This document shows, piece after piece, positions 36,441-46,739 of a stretch of DNA of 47,748 bases (position 1 is its first letter; each line of letters starts with the position of its first letter). The DNA lies in the NCBI GenBank assembly GCA_000697335.1, contig JNEM01014507.1, positions 1-47,748 of the forward strand, in the 5' to 3' direction. Position numbers and translations under genes: made by a program. The notes below the pieces were generated by a model. The model was not told where the DNA came from, ran no database searches, and worked only from the letters and a program-made list of their open reading frames with translations. Source of the stretch: Conidiobolus incongruus B7586 (Eukaryota; Entomophthoromycota; Entomophthoromycetes; Entomophthorales; Conidiobolaceae).

Positions 36441-37690
36441 TGTATATTGAATTATTGATACATTAAAATAAATTTATTCAATTTTATTTGGATTTTTATC
36501 AGTAGATGCTATATCATTTTATTATATATTTCAACCTTAGGTAGATTAAATTGATTAAAATTTTGTACTAATTTCAAAATATAAAGTCCAATTAATATTC
36601 ATTTATTTTCTTCATGAAATTGATTAGTAATTTCAAGTTAGTTTTCAATAGGGTGCTTATCCTAAAAATTTAATACATCAAAATATAAAAGGATATTTTA
36701 TAATATTTTTCAATTTTGTTTTAATCATACAATATTTTTTGAGATAACAAAATCATATAAACCAGAATAAATTACATTCATATTGCATCAATTATTTTTT
36801 ATTTAATTCTTAAATGGTTGTTTATACAATTAAAATAAATAAATACATAATTATTGAGACAGGATATGAAAATTAAAAAAATAACTAGAATAATTATTTA
36901 AATGATAAATACTATCCAATCATCTTTAAAAGACATACATCTAATTGGTAATCTGTATAATTAACACATTATGATTATACAGATTGCTGGTAGAATGTTG
37001 ATAATATGAAAGAAAGCGGTTTGCTCGTGGTCTGTTTGTTAATTTGAGTTAAGGTGCTTTATTAGGATTTAATGGGCTTCATAAAATGCTGGAGGCGATA
37101 ATAAAAATATATTCCAATAATAGTTCTGTTATAGACCATACATCGGCTGTATGTAGTGTAAAAAAATATATTAGGTGTTGAGAAAAATGTGAGCTTGAGA
37201 TGATGTGACAGGTATCTCAAGGTTATATCTCCATAAAGTAATATATTGCGAGATGAAGTTCGTGGAGCGGGTTACTATACAAATCACCACAACTTATTTA
37301 ATTAAACTTGACAAAAAGTCAATATATTTCATATTAGTCTGATATCATTTAATTATGAAATCTAATTTTTTCTAGTATTGTTTCAATCCCATAAATTTTT
37401 GAAATTAAATAAAATCAGTGAAATTCAACAGTCAAAAAATATAATAATTTAATAAGGAGGAGCAGAGGTGGTATTGCAGGATTATAAAATCATCCAAAAC
37501 CAGAGTAATTTAATGCACTATTTCAAAATATTATTAGACTTTGTATTTATTGAAATTAGAGATCATATAGAGAGAAAGGAAATGAAAATATTATAAAAAT
37601 TGATCGAACTAAATAAAAACTAAACTGTAAAACGAACATTTATTTATCTATCATTAATCATTATTAAATAAATTATTTCTACTATTTTAA
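36441..37690. other. Intergenic with a coding-like island
   Basis: Mostly AT-rich. About 37008-37310 is less AT-rich. On the plus strand 37008-37178 reads 57 codons with a single TAA and protein-like content (RKRFARGLFVNLS, then GALLGFNGLHKMLEAI). I cannot assign a family. It could be a fragment of another broken gene. Confidence 0.3.
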
Positions 37691-37694
37691 ACTG

Positions 37695-38350
37695 GTTTAG
37701 AATCTTTACTAGTTACATCGAAGAGAATTAAGAAATAATCAGTAATTTCGAGATTGTTTTCATTATTAAATTATATTGGAAAATTGGATTGCATACTTTT
37801 AGCTTTTAATTTACTATTTTCCATTTTATATAGTATTATTTATTAACTGTTGGCATGCTATCATCTAGTAGGGGATTTTCGTCAAAATTATTGGGAGAAG
37901 GAGATTATTTTTATGAGTTAGCAATTCAACTCATTGAATTTTGTATTAATTCTAGAGAATTAAATAGTGGTTTAGTTCAATTTAATAATTTACATAACTA
38001 ATTAAAAACAAAGAGAAATTTGATCAATTAGTAATAAACGTATGGCTCTCATATTTAATTTATTCTGATATTAATTAAGTTTAATATAAAGCGAAGATAT
38101 TGTCTAATCTTTAAAAAAGTTAAAACCCCAGGAGGAAGTTGTCAATTACTGGTAATTAGTAAGGAAAATTTTATTCAGTATCCAGAAGGAGCTGAATAGA
38201 GATCAAACTGAAACGATCAGTTTATCTCAAATAGCATTTACAATTCTTTCAATGCTTATTATTATACATCATTATATTTTTTAGGAATAGAATTTGTTAC
38301 AATCCTTTGTTGGAAAGATTTGTACGGACTGAAGAGAGTACAAATCAACT
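37695..38350 (+). pseudogene. SNF8: Broken copy of SNF8/VPS22 (ESCRT-II)
   Basis: A 48-codon open piece (37855-38001) reads SSSRGFSSKLLGEGDYFYEL followed by AIQLIEFCINSRELNSGL. It matches the Vps22 pattern LASGKGFW..xLGVGDFYYELGVQIIE.C..TR..NGGL. A second piece near 38093-38215, in two frames, reads EDIV-SLKKLKP, GGSCQLLVISKENFIQ and KELNRDQTETISL, matching the family's DLIRAIKKLKPLG...I...KELN.DQ. A weaker trace upstream (about 37695-37750, SKRIKK) may be the preceding helix. Stops, shifts and loss of the N-terminal and C-terminal parts make it non-functional. Vps22 normally sits in ESCRT-II on endosomes and drives sorting of ubiquitinated cargo. A working copy presumably exists elsewhere in the genome. 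Confidence 0.75.
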
Positions 38351-38727
38351 ATGAGTGATTTTTATAATTATACTATTATTAATTATTCAATATTCTTTAA
38401 TTTCTGAAAGCTTATTATGGTTAGATGGCCAAGTTGTACTTAATCAATATTAGTTAGCTATATACTTTACATATCAATAAATTATTATACATTAATTAAA
38501 TTTGTATTTATTACTATTATATATTAATTTAACTATACTTTTCTATTACACTGATATTATATTTTATAAAGGTACATAAATAATTTATATGAATCAGTTG
38601 ATAAACAAATAATCTTACAAAACATTAATTATATAAATGAATGAAATAATAGAAAGGATACAAATAATTATAATACCTTCAATGAATAATATCTAATTAA
38701 ACAATAATAATTAGAATAATTTATTTC
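38351..38727. other. Intergenic, AT-rich
   Basis: Nothing recognisable beyond the probable 3' UTR of the minus-strand gene ending at 38728. Confidence 0.4.
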
Positions 38728-39486
38728 TTAATGTAAAGCATTGTAAATACTTGAAAAGAAAGCAAATCGATGGGATTTGTCATCTCTGTCTTGACTATGA
38801 GCTTTATCACTGGTTGGTTCAACAGAAGTTTGAGAATTGAAATATGATCTCAAATATTTTCCATACTCACTTCTATGACCTTGAAAAGCTTCATTCAATT
38901 TGTTAACCTCTTCATCAATATATGGAGCCAAGTTGTCCCATTGTTGTCTGGTCATAGTTTTTGCTCTATCAAGCACATCACCACTCCATAGCAAAACAAT
39001 TTTCTTTTGTTTCGAATCAAGTTTGTTGAATTCAGTCATAATCGTATTCAAGTCTATAGCTGTCTTCGTCATCTTGTCAACCAGTTTATCTACAAATTGT
39101 TTGAATTCTTCTTTGGGTGCGTTTCCTAGTTGTTTGAAAAGTTGCTGCATGTTATCATATGGGATATTAAAGTTTGGGGTCTTGTTGGCAGCTTGATCTG
39201 TTTTTGGAAGAGGGCTCGATTGATTGCTATTGGAAGCAGGACTGCCAGGCTGGCCAGAATGGCTAGGTTGAACATTATTAGAAGCAGAGTTCCCGGGCTG
39301 ACCAGACTGAGCAGGTTGAACACTATTGGAAACAGGATTGCCAGGCTGAACATTATTGATTGTAGAGCTAGCAGGTTCACTGCTATAATTATCTGGAATA
39401 TATTGATAATAAGCGATTTGATCTACTGGAATAGAACAAATTGAACGCGTGCTCAATAAAGCAATAACAAAATGGATTGATTTCAT
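38728..39486 (-). CDS. Predicted secreted protein with a 16-residue Q/P/G/S/N repeat
   Basis: This is a single exon of 252 residues. The N-terminus is a hydrophobic signal peptide (about 1-18). Residues about 48-95 form nearly three units of a 16-residue repeat of the type PGNxxSNxVQPxxSGQ, likely disordered and extracellular. Residues about 105-220 are charged, probably helical, and contain one well-spaced Trp pair (W167, W183). The last 30 residues are rich in D, S, H and K. There is no cysteine after the signal region. No family was recognised. A TATATAAA-like element in the minus-strand promoter lies near 39565-39575, about 80 bp upstream of the ATG. It could be a wall or extracellular protein, or a host-interaction factor, but nothing in the sequence decides this. 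Confidence 0.75.
   Translation of the reverse strand: MKSIHFVIALLSTRSICSIPVDQIAYYQYIPDNYSSEPASSTINNVQPGNPVSNSVQPAQSGQPGNSASNNVQPSHSGQPGSPASNSNQSSPLPKTDQAANKTPNFNIPYDNMQQLFKQLGNAPKEEFKQFVDKLVDKMTKTAIDLNTIMTEFNKLDSKQKKIVLLWSGDVLDRAKTMTRQQWDNLAPYIDEEVNKLNEAFQGHRSEYGKYLRSYFNSQTSVEPTSDKAHSQDRDDKSHRFAFFSSIYNALH
39204..39345 (-). repeat. 48-bp coding tandem repeat in the secreted protein gene
   Basis: Nearly three copies of a 48-bp unit encode the 16-residue Q/P/G/S/N repeat. The GC content is well above that of the flanks. Such in-frame minisatellites often vary in copy number among strains. Confidence 0.7.
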
Positions 39487-40573
39487 AATAAATTAAGTTG
39501 ATGAATTGATTTAATATTGATAAATATTTTTTGAAAAAATAAGGATGAAATAAGAATGATCAGGGTATATAAAGGGTATAATGTCATTTAATCCTTTTAA
39601 TTAATTTATAATTGGATTACCTGTTAAAAATATTAGGGTTAAATTAACCTATATTTTTGAACGTAATTTTATTTGTCTTTGAAGATATTAAATTAAGGGT
39701 TAAAAACTTGAATTCAAATATGGGCATGTTATTTACAGATAAAAATTGATAATAATGTATAGTTAAATTCCAATTTAATCAATATTATACTATAATAACA
39801 TATATAACAGAAAATCAATTCTTAATGAAAATAAATAGATCTTAATGTAGTTAAATTAACTGAAAACAATTTTGTATAAAATTTATCGAATTAAAAAACA
39901 TATTTAATAATAGAAATCTTAATCCTAAATAATTGAAGGTTATATAAATTTCAAAATATTTTTACTTTGAACTCACTCAAGCGTATACTGATATATGACT
40001 ATGTTTCTATAACTCAAAAAAGAATATGGATATATTTATATTATATGTATTAAAATATATGATAATATTGATTGATACAATTATATTATATTATATGTAT
40101 AAATGTCGTTTTAAATATTGATATTGTGATAATTGTATTACTATTTTGACTATTCAATAGTATATGCAATAAAAATATCTTCTAAAGATGTATAATTGGC
40201 TCATCAATTATAATTGAACCTAATCTAAATAAAATTAATAAAATAAAAATGATTTTTGATCCAAATTTAATGACGTACTAGATAAAACATCCGAAAAATT
40301 AATTTTTATAATTTAAAAATTATTGAGAGGAAAGGTTGGTTGATACATTGAATATGTAAAGTAAATGATTTAAATTATATAAAAAAATAATAAGGAAGAG
40401 TAAAATAATTATAAAGAAAAATTTGAGAAAAGCAAACAGTGTGAATAATGATTGTGTAAAAAATATAAAATTGAAATTGCTTGAATTGAAAATATGATCA
40501 GATTATATTTGGAAAGATTTTATAAAAGATTATTACATTAAAACATTATGTAAGTAGTTGAGCAGGTAACTAA
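39487..40573. other. Intergenic between the secreted protein and tRNA-Asp
   Basis: The left end holds the promoter of the minus-strand secreted protein (TATA-like element near 39570). The rest is AT-rich with no gene seen. Confidence 0.4.
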
Positions 40574-40645
40574 TCTTCGATAGTATAGTGGTGAGTATAC
40601 CCGCCTGTCACGCGGGTGACCTGGGTTCAATTCCCAGTCGGAGAG
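40574..40645 (+). tRNA. tRNA-Asp (anticodon GUC)
   Basis: A 72-nt cloverleaf: acceptor TCTTCGA pairs with TCGGAGA, with G as discriminator. The D arm is GTAT/GTAT, the anticodon arm CCCGC-CTGTCAC-GCGGG has GTC at its centre, and the T arm is CTGGG-TTCAATT-CCCAG. The A box (about TAGTATAGTGG) and B box (GGTTCAATTCC) for RNA polymerase III are both present. There is no intron and no encoded CCA, as in eukaryotes. A run of seven T at 40656-40662 is the terminator. Confidence 0.97.
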
Positions 40646-40655
40646 TTATTTATCG

Positions 40656-40662
40656 TTTTTTT
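40656..40662 (+). terminator. RNA polymerase III terminator of tRNA-Asp
   Basis: Seven T residues on the non-template strand lie 10 nt after the tRNA 3' end, a standard Pol III stop. Confidence 0.85.
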
Positions 40663-41112
40663 ATCTCTTCCAAATATGGAATCATTTTATAATTTTTTTT
40701 CAAAATCATTTCATAGTTAATTTACTAGCATTTTATTACTATATATTTCATTTAAAATTTATTCAGGTAAGATTAACAATCAAATCAAAGCATCCTGGCT
40801 GACTCAAATGATGATGCTACATCAATTTTCTTTATCTTTTTTTGAATATTATTTATGACTAACCAAATTTTAAATAAAGTTCGAATATTTTAATATTAAT
40901 TTTCACCATATGATGGTTTATTGAGTGAAATATTAAATATTTTGAAATGGTTAACAACAATATGATAGTTAAAAAATTGAATTTTATTTACTTCATTATA
41001 TATAATATTATATATAATATATATGGATAAAAATATCATTAACAATTTTTAATAGTAGCAAGTTATTGAGAGCGACTGATCAATTCATAAACTCATGGAT
41101 TGATTCTCTATT
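40663..41112. other. Intergenic between tRNA-Asp and the Rua1-like gene
   Basis: AT-rich, no gene. A near-palindromic TATATAATATTATATATAAT run at about 40998-41022 is probably simple sequence. Confidence 0.4.
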
Positions 41113-42368
41113 TCATTCACTGTCTTTAGGATATAAACATATTTGACAATGTTTCCACCAATAAATATTTGGAGATTTAATAGGGCATACTTTTTTACTA
41201 TCTAAATCAATCCATTCTCTGCAGTTTCCACATAATCCTTGCTTTAATTCTCGGGGTATAAAGTTTTTCATAATTTTCTGAGATTTTGTCTTTGGTCTAG
41301 AATAACTTCTATAATCAATTGGATTGGGATAAAAATCTTTGGTCTTTGAAGATACGCCATGAAAGTAATTCATATGGTACCTAATTAAAATCAAATATTT
41401 ATTTCAATAATCATAGGTATCAAATACTTACCAATATGAACTAGATTTTAATTTAAAAGTGAGTTCATTCCCGTTTTGAAAACAGAATTGGCATAATCCT
41501 TCTTTGTCACCATTGTGGTATATGACCCAATGAGGAGAGTATACATCGCCATCTTTAACTTCACACTTTTTATAGCCCTTGTTTGTCATTTGTATTTCAA
41601 AAGGCGTAGCATCATTTTCAATATCAATTTCTTTATATTCTCTTCTACCATAATTAGTATGGTATCCATTTAATTTCTGTTTTTTGATTTTATCATTAAC
41701 TTGTAATTTTACATGGTTATTGATAAAACTATATTCCACCTATAAAAAATTAGAAATTTTTCAAATGAATTAAATCACTAAATACAGGCTTAGCTTGATG
41801 ATTTTTATTGTTATTTTCAGCATTATTGAGTGTACTAGCTTGATTTGGAGAGGATAATTGCGATTCATTAAATTCCAAATCTTTAGTATCAACATAGAGA
41901 GATTCATCACAATTTTCTATATCATTATCTTTATAATTATTTAGTAATGAAAAAATTATCTTTTATCATTTTATTTACATGAATATTCAAACCTTGAACA
42001 CTGGTACTCATAAGTAATTGGTTGAAATTCTTGATTGTAAATTTGATTGAGAGAATATCTTAATAATTCTTCAGTATTATAAAAAACAGGATAATCTGAA
42101 GATTTAATTAATTTTGAATATTTTTCGAACTAATATATTATTACTAGTATTATTGTTATTAACACTATCACTCAAATGTCTAATAAATTTATATCTATTA
42201 GATCAATGATCAATTTTAAATATTTTGAAATTGCTTACCTAGTATCATTAATTTGATCTAATTCTTTGATTATAAGGATAAGTAATTGCATTTCATCATA
42301 ATTATAATAGGTTAATTACCTGTACCATTTTCAAGTTGCAAGTCGTTATTTAAGAAACTCATTAACAT
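41113..42368 (-). CDS. Rua1-type zinc regulator (C-terminal Rua1/DUF4451 domain)
   Basis: A seven-exon model of 324 residues: 42320-42368, 42239-42263, 42164-42194, 41979-42129, 41786-41928, 41432-41739 and 41113-41380. All phases agree. The last two exons are firm: the join restores SSSYWYHMNYFHG across the splice. The C-terminal domain (about 198-317) has VYSPHWV, LCQFC (Cys216/219) with His238/His243, then LCGNCREW (Cys286/289) with His313 and Cys317. This is the pattern of the Rua1 C-terminal domain, named after the Ustilago regulator of ustilagic acid genes. It suggests two zinc sites and a nuclear regulatory role. The N-terminal half is Asn/Asp-rich and unconserved. The 25-nt and 31-nt exons and a 34-nt intron near the 5' end are the least certain part. 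Confidence 0.8.
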
Positions 42369-42840
42369 TTGATAGGATTGATGATAATTTTTAGCTTAAA
42401 TTAGCGATTTTATCTTATTAAAACTTTCGCCAACTAGTTTTTATATCAAACTTTACATTTATTAAATGCAAATTGATATTTTCATTATTTGATAATTTAA
42501 GCTTATTTTATAATAAATGATGTCATTATTTGACTATCTCTTGAAATTTTCATTATTACTGAAAAGTAATAGATTGAATATTTTTAATATTAATATTGTT
42601 GAAAATATTTAATTAAAACAATAAAGTGTTATCAAGAAATCTTCTCTATCAAAGTAAAATATAATCATAAAAGATATTATATTTATAATAATAAATTATT
42701 TTGCTTTTTATTATAAAAATTACAGTATTGAAAACTTGAAAATAATAATTCTATGTATGATGTATTTACATTAAAATTCAACTCTAATATTTTTTTAACC
42801 AATAAAATGATAAGAATTTAAATTTGATATATTTTTGAAA
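42369..42840. other. Intergenic between MDL1 and the Rua1-like gene
   Basis: Both flanking genes are on the minus strand, so this holds the MDL1 3' end and the promoter of the Rua1-like gene. It is AT-rich without clear motifs. Confidence 0.4.
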
Positions 42841-45367
42841 TTATGACATTTGTTGATCGGCAACAAGGGCAGCAAACTTGGAGTTAGAATTATTTAAAAG
42901 CTGTTGATAAGTTCCGTATTCTACGATAATTCCATTCTCTATCACAAAAATAATGTCAGCTAATTTCAAAGTTGACAATCTGTGAGCAATAGTAATAACA
43001 ATAGGAGACTGTTCAGTCTCATTCCTGGACAAAACTTCTAATGTAGATTGCACTAATTTTTCACTTGTACTGTCTAAAGCACTTGTTGCTTCATCTAGCA
43101 AAAGGATTCTAGGCTCTAAAATAAATGCTCTAGCTAAGGCAATACGCTGCTTTTGTCCTCCACTCATGCTCATTCCCCTCTCGCCTACCATTGTATCGAA
43201 TTTATTGGGCAATGATTGAATGAAGTTGTAACAGTTGGCCATCTTTGATGCTTTTATAACCTCCTCAAAAGTGGCTTCTGGTTTACCATAAGTAATATTT
43301 TCTAAAATTGTACCTGCAAATAAAGGAGGCTCTTGGCTTACTACTCCAATTTGTCTTCTCCACCAATTAAGATTTAGCTCCTTCAAATCATATCGGTTAC
43401 CAATCCTTATATGACCATAAACAGGGTCATAAAAACGTAGTAACAAGGAACCAATTGTCGATTTACCTCCACCAGAGGGACCAGCGAATGCTACATGAAT
43501 TTGAACTAAATCAAATATGTCAAAATACAATGTAATTCTACTTACCAACCATCTGGCCTGGGAATATTTTGAAATTCAATCCATTAAATATAGGTGCGTA
43601 GGGTCGAGTAGGATAATGAAAATGAACCTTATCAAACTCAATTTCGAACTTTAATGGCTTTTCTGGAATCAGACCAGCTAAGAAAAATATTTAATTATTG
43701 TATCAGGTGATATAAGTTAATTAAATTATATTACCATTGGAAACAATTTCAGGTTTTCGTTCAATAAAAGAAAAGAATCTTGAACTCGCACCAATTCCTT
43801 TCATAATTTCAGAATAAAATGATGAAATTCCTAGTCGAATTATTAGCCAGTTTTTTTTATAAAATTGCATGATTCAATACCTGACAATGAGGACCCAACA
43901 TAAACTGTATATATTAAGAACGAAGTCAACTCTCCAACAGAAATAAGTCCTTGAGAAACCATATTTCCTCCCAATGCTAATACAGCGACGACTGTTAAAT
44001 TTCCTGACAATCCAGCCATACCAAAAAAGACGCCATTAGCTTTCGCCTCTCTCATAGCAAGATCAAAAATGACCTTTGCTTTTCTGGTATACAGATCGAC
44101 TTCACTGTCTTGAGTAGAAAAAGCTTGTACAGTTCTGATATTGCCTAATTTTTCTTCAGCCACCTTGGTTATATCACCAAAAGCGGTTTGTGTTTGTCTA
44201 GAGAGATTCTTAACATAATGACCATAATATACACCAGCAATTGCGACTGGTGGGACAATCACCATCATACAACCCTATATTAAAAATTATATATCATGTT
44301 CATAATTGAATAAAAGTAATATTACTGTTAAATAAGGACTTATATAACCCATCATTCCAAATCCTACACAAGCAAATGTGAAGTTTCTATAATTAAATAA
44401 AGAACACATGAATTAAATTTTTATATTATATTATATTATTTAATACAAATACCTTAACCCATCAGCAACATTGATAGTAAGCGTTTTACCAACTAGAGCG
44501 GTATCCATTGAAAGTCTTGAAATTAGCTCTCCTACTCGATTTTCATCAAAAAAGCGAATATCTTGATTTATCAAACTTTTATGAAGTTTAACTCTTAAAT
44601 TCATGATAAGCCTTTCAGCTGCCAGTCTCATGAGATAAATTCTGGTAATATTTGATACAGCCGCTGTGGTGAATAAAAGGGATAGGGTTATGAAAAACTG
44701 TTTGGAAGTTAGTCCAAATATAGGTTTTGGAGGAACTGACGTAATCGAATCCATGATAGTACCAATAGAATATGGTATTGACTATAAAATATGTTAATGA
44801 CAAAATATTATGGATCTATAATAAATATACAGCTGAAACTCCTGACGAGAATAATAAAAGCAAGATGGCAACTAAATCAAAAATGTTAGAGAAAACCAAA
44901 TTTATTCCAATTAACAACATACCAGCTAATATCTTTTTTTCTTCCCAAGCAGCTTCAAAAAGCCTTTTCCTTGCTATTTTATCTTCTAATACTGGTACAT
45001 TTGTAGAGTCTCTCCAATACTGTTCTATAGTTTTTGTTTCTGGAGTAATGGAATTGCGTAAATTCTTTCTTATTGGAACTTGCTTTAGAGAATCAGTTAA
45101 CTCTGTCTCGAGTTGAGAATTAGAATGTTGATTCCTAAAAAATCTCCAAGGAGATACAAATTTACGACTAGTATCTTTTAAAACTCTTGAAGTAAATTGC
45201 CTCTGCTGAAGATTTGAATCAAAGAATTGTAATTTGGAAATTGTTTGAATGTGATTGGTAGTAGGCCTGAATAGCGAAAATACCTTGTTTGAAAGAGTAG
45301 TGAAATATGGCCTCAGATGTAAAATATTGTAAGATTGTATATAATTTACTCTTTTAAGTTTAATCAT
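42841..45367 (-). CDS. MDL1: Mitochondrial inner-membrane ABC exporter, MDL1/ABCB10 type
   Basis: The seven exons are 44831-45367, 44453-44781, 44326-44386, 43881-44274, 43735-43830, 43546-43677 and 42841-43505. They join in frame to 737 residues; introns are 40-66 nt. The first 35 residues are rich in Arg, Lys and hydroxyl residues and lack acids, as in mitochondrial presequences. A half-transporter membrane domain follows (about 149-440), with SIPYSIGTIMD, the coupling-region NLSRQTQ.A.GDITKVAEE and LxxxRTVQAF typical of Mdl1/ABCB10. The nucleotide-binding domain has Walker A GPSGGGKST (525-533), Q-loop Gln574, signature MSGGQ (630-634, Met in place of Leu), Walker B LLLDEATSALD (Asp654, Glu655) and H-loop His691. 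All catalytic residues are present. Yeast Mdl1 exports peptides from the matrix. The length is close to Mdl1 (695). Confidence 0.94.
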
Positions 45368-46330
45368 ATTTACTGATATATTATTAATGGTTAATTCAAT
45401 TAACTGACAAAGTGTTTTTATAAGGAATAGTGAATTGATTTTGAAGAAATTTACTCTTGTAAATAATCTGATAGTTTTGATGTTAATTTCGAATATTAAA
45501 TAAAATTGATTTCGTTCATTTTATAAACATGTGTAATTCTATATGGACCCTTTTTCCATATCTAATTTATATTAAAATTGATGAAAAATAGCCTTTATTC
45601 CCTCCTCAAATCCCTTAAAGTAGTAACAATTCAAAGTGGATATATGATTTCATGAGTGGATATCGAAATTACGAAATACTTCAGTTTTAAACAGGAAATA
45701 TTTTCTTTGCATATTTTTTATTACTTGTGCATCAATAAGAATAAAGATAAATCCAGTAATTAATTAAATCATTATACCAATATTTTAATCAAAATATTTC
45801 AAAATGTTATACTCCATTCAAAAAATCTGGTAGGTGTGGATAGTTATATTGAAATAATTTATGGGTTGTAATGTCAAGTCTAATTGCAATTGAAGAGTTA
45901 GTGCCAATTTCACTATCCACATATTTCTGATTTTTTCAAGAAACTAGTATCAATGACAGTATAATCAGAGTTAATATTGATCAATGAAAGTATATTGTCT
46001 TTGATATATTTATATTAGTACAAAATTACTATATTTAGACTGTTAATAAGAGATAAGAAATATAGATTAATATATTTAAAATTATTTATTCACATTTTGT
46101 GTTATTCATAAAATATAACTATACTAATCAATTGTTATTATTCATCATACCCAATTGAAAACATCTGACATAATCTAAACATTAAACAATATGTAGTGAT
46201 TTAAATTAATCATGATCTATTATACTCTTTTGTACTAAATAAACTATTAGATAAAATATATTAAATCTTGTGAAAATCTAAAAAAAATTATTAAATCTAT
46301 TCAATTTAAATAATGGACCAACTCAAATAT
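45368..46330. other. MDL1 upstream region and intergenic
   Basis: The first few hundred bases should hold the MDL1 promoter. No other gene was seen. Confidence 0.4.
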
Positions 46331-46336
46331 GTCCCA

Positions 46337-46440
46337 TTTTTTTGATTTTTGGTTTTGGAAAAAATTAGTTACCTAGCTAAAAAATCAAAAAAAATCAGTT
46401 AAAAAAATTGGTTACTAATTTTTTTGATTTATAAAATCCA
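46337..46440. repeat. Fold-back T/A-rich motif
   Basis: TTTTTTTGATTT occurs twice in direct orientation (about 46338 and 46429) and once inverted as AAATCAAAAAAAATC (about 46382). In between, AAAAAATTAGTTAC and AAAAAATTGGTTAC form a second direct pair. The arrangement could fold into a hairpin and may be the terminal structure of a DNA element adjoining the AT-saturated tract to its right. The class is not shown. Confidence 0.4.
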
Positions 46441-46739
46441 CTAGTTTTCTCCCATAAACTATGAAAATAAGTTTTAAGGTTTATCATTGCATTTTACAAT
46501 AATGTGACTTTATATTAATTTAATAACTTTTACTGTGTATTGAATATTATAAAAATTTATTAATAAGAACATTTTATTTGAGCTTTATCTTGTTTTTTCT
46601 CTTATATCATCAATTATTAATATTGGTAACAATAATCAAGATTCCTTTAAACTATATTTGATAGAAACTATATTTATTTAATTGAGGTAAAAGAAAAACT
46701 ATGAATTTTAGTGTTTTAACTAGTTAAATACTTATTGTC

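Noticed and set aside
38900-39444. ORFs opposite and in other frames of the secreted protein
   Set aside because: Shadows caused by the GC-richer repeat; the minus-strand frame has signal peptide, start and TATA-like element.
44772-45116. 114-codon plus-strand ORF
   Set aside because: Antisense to the first exon of MDL1, which has a presequence and correct splice phase.
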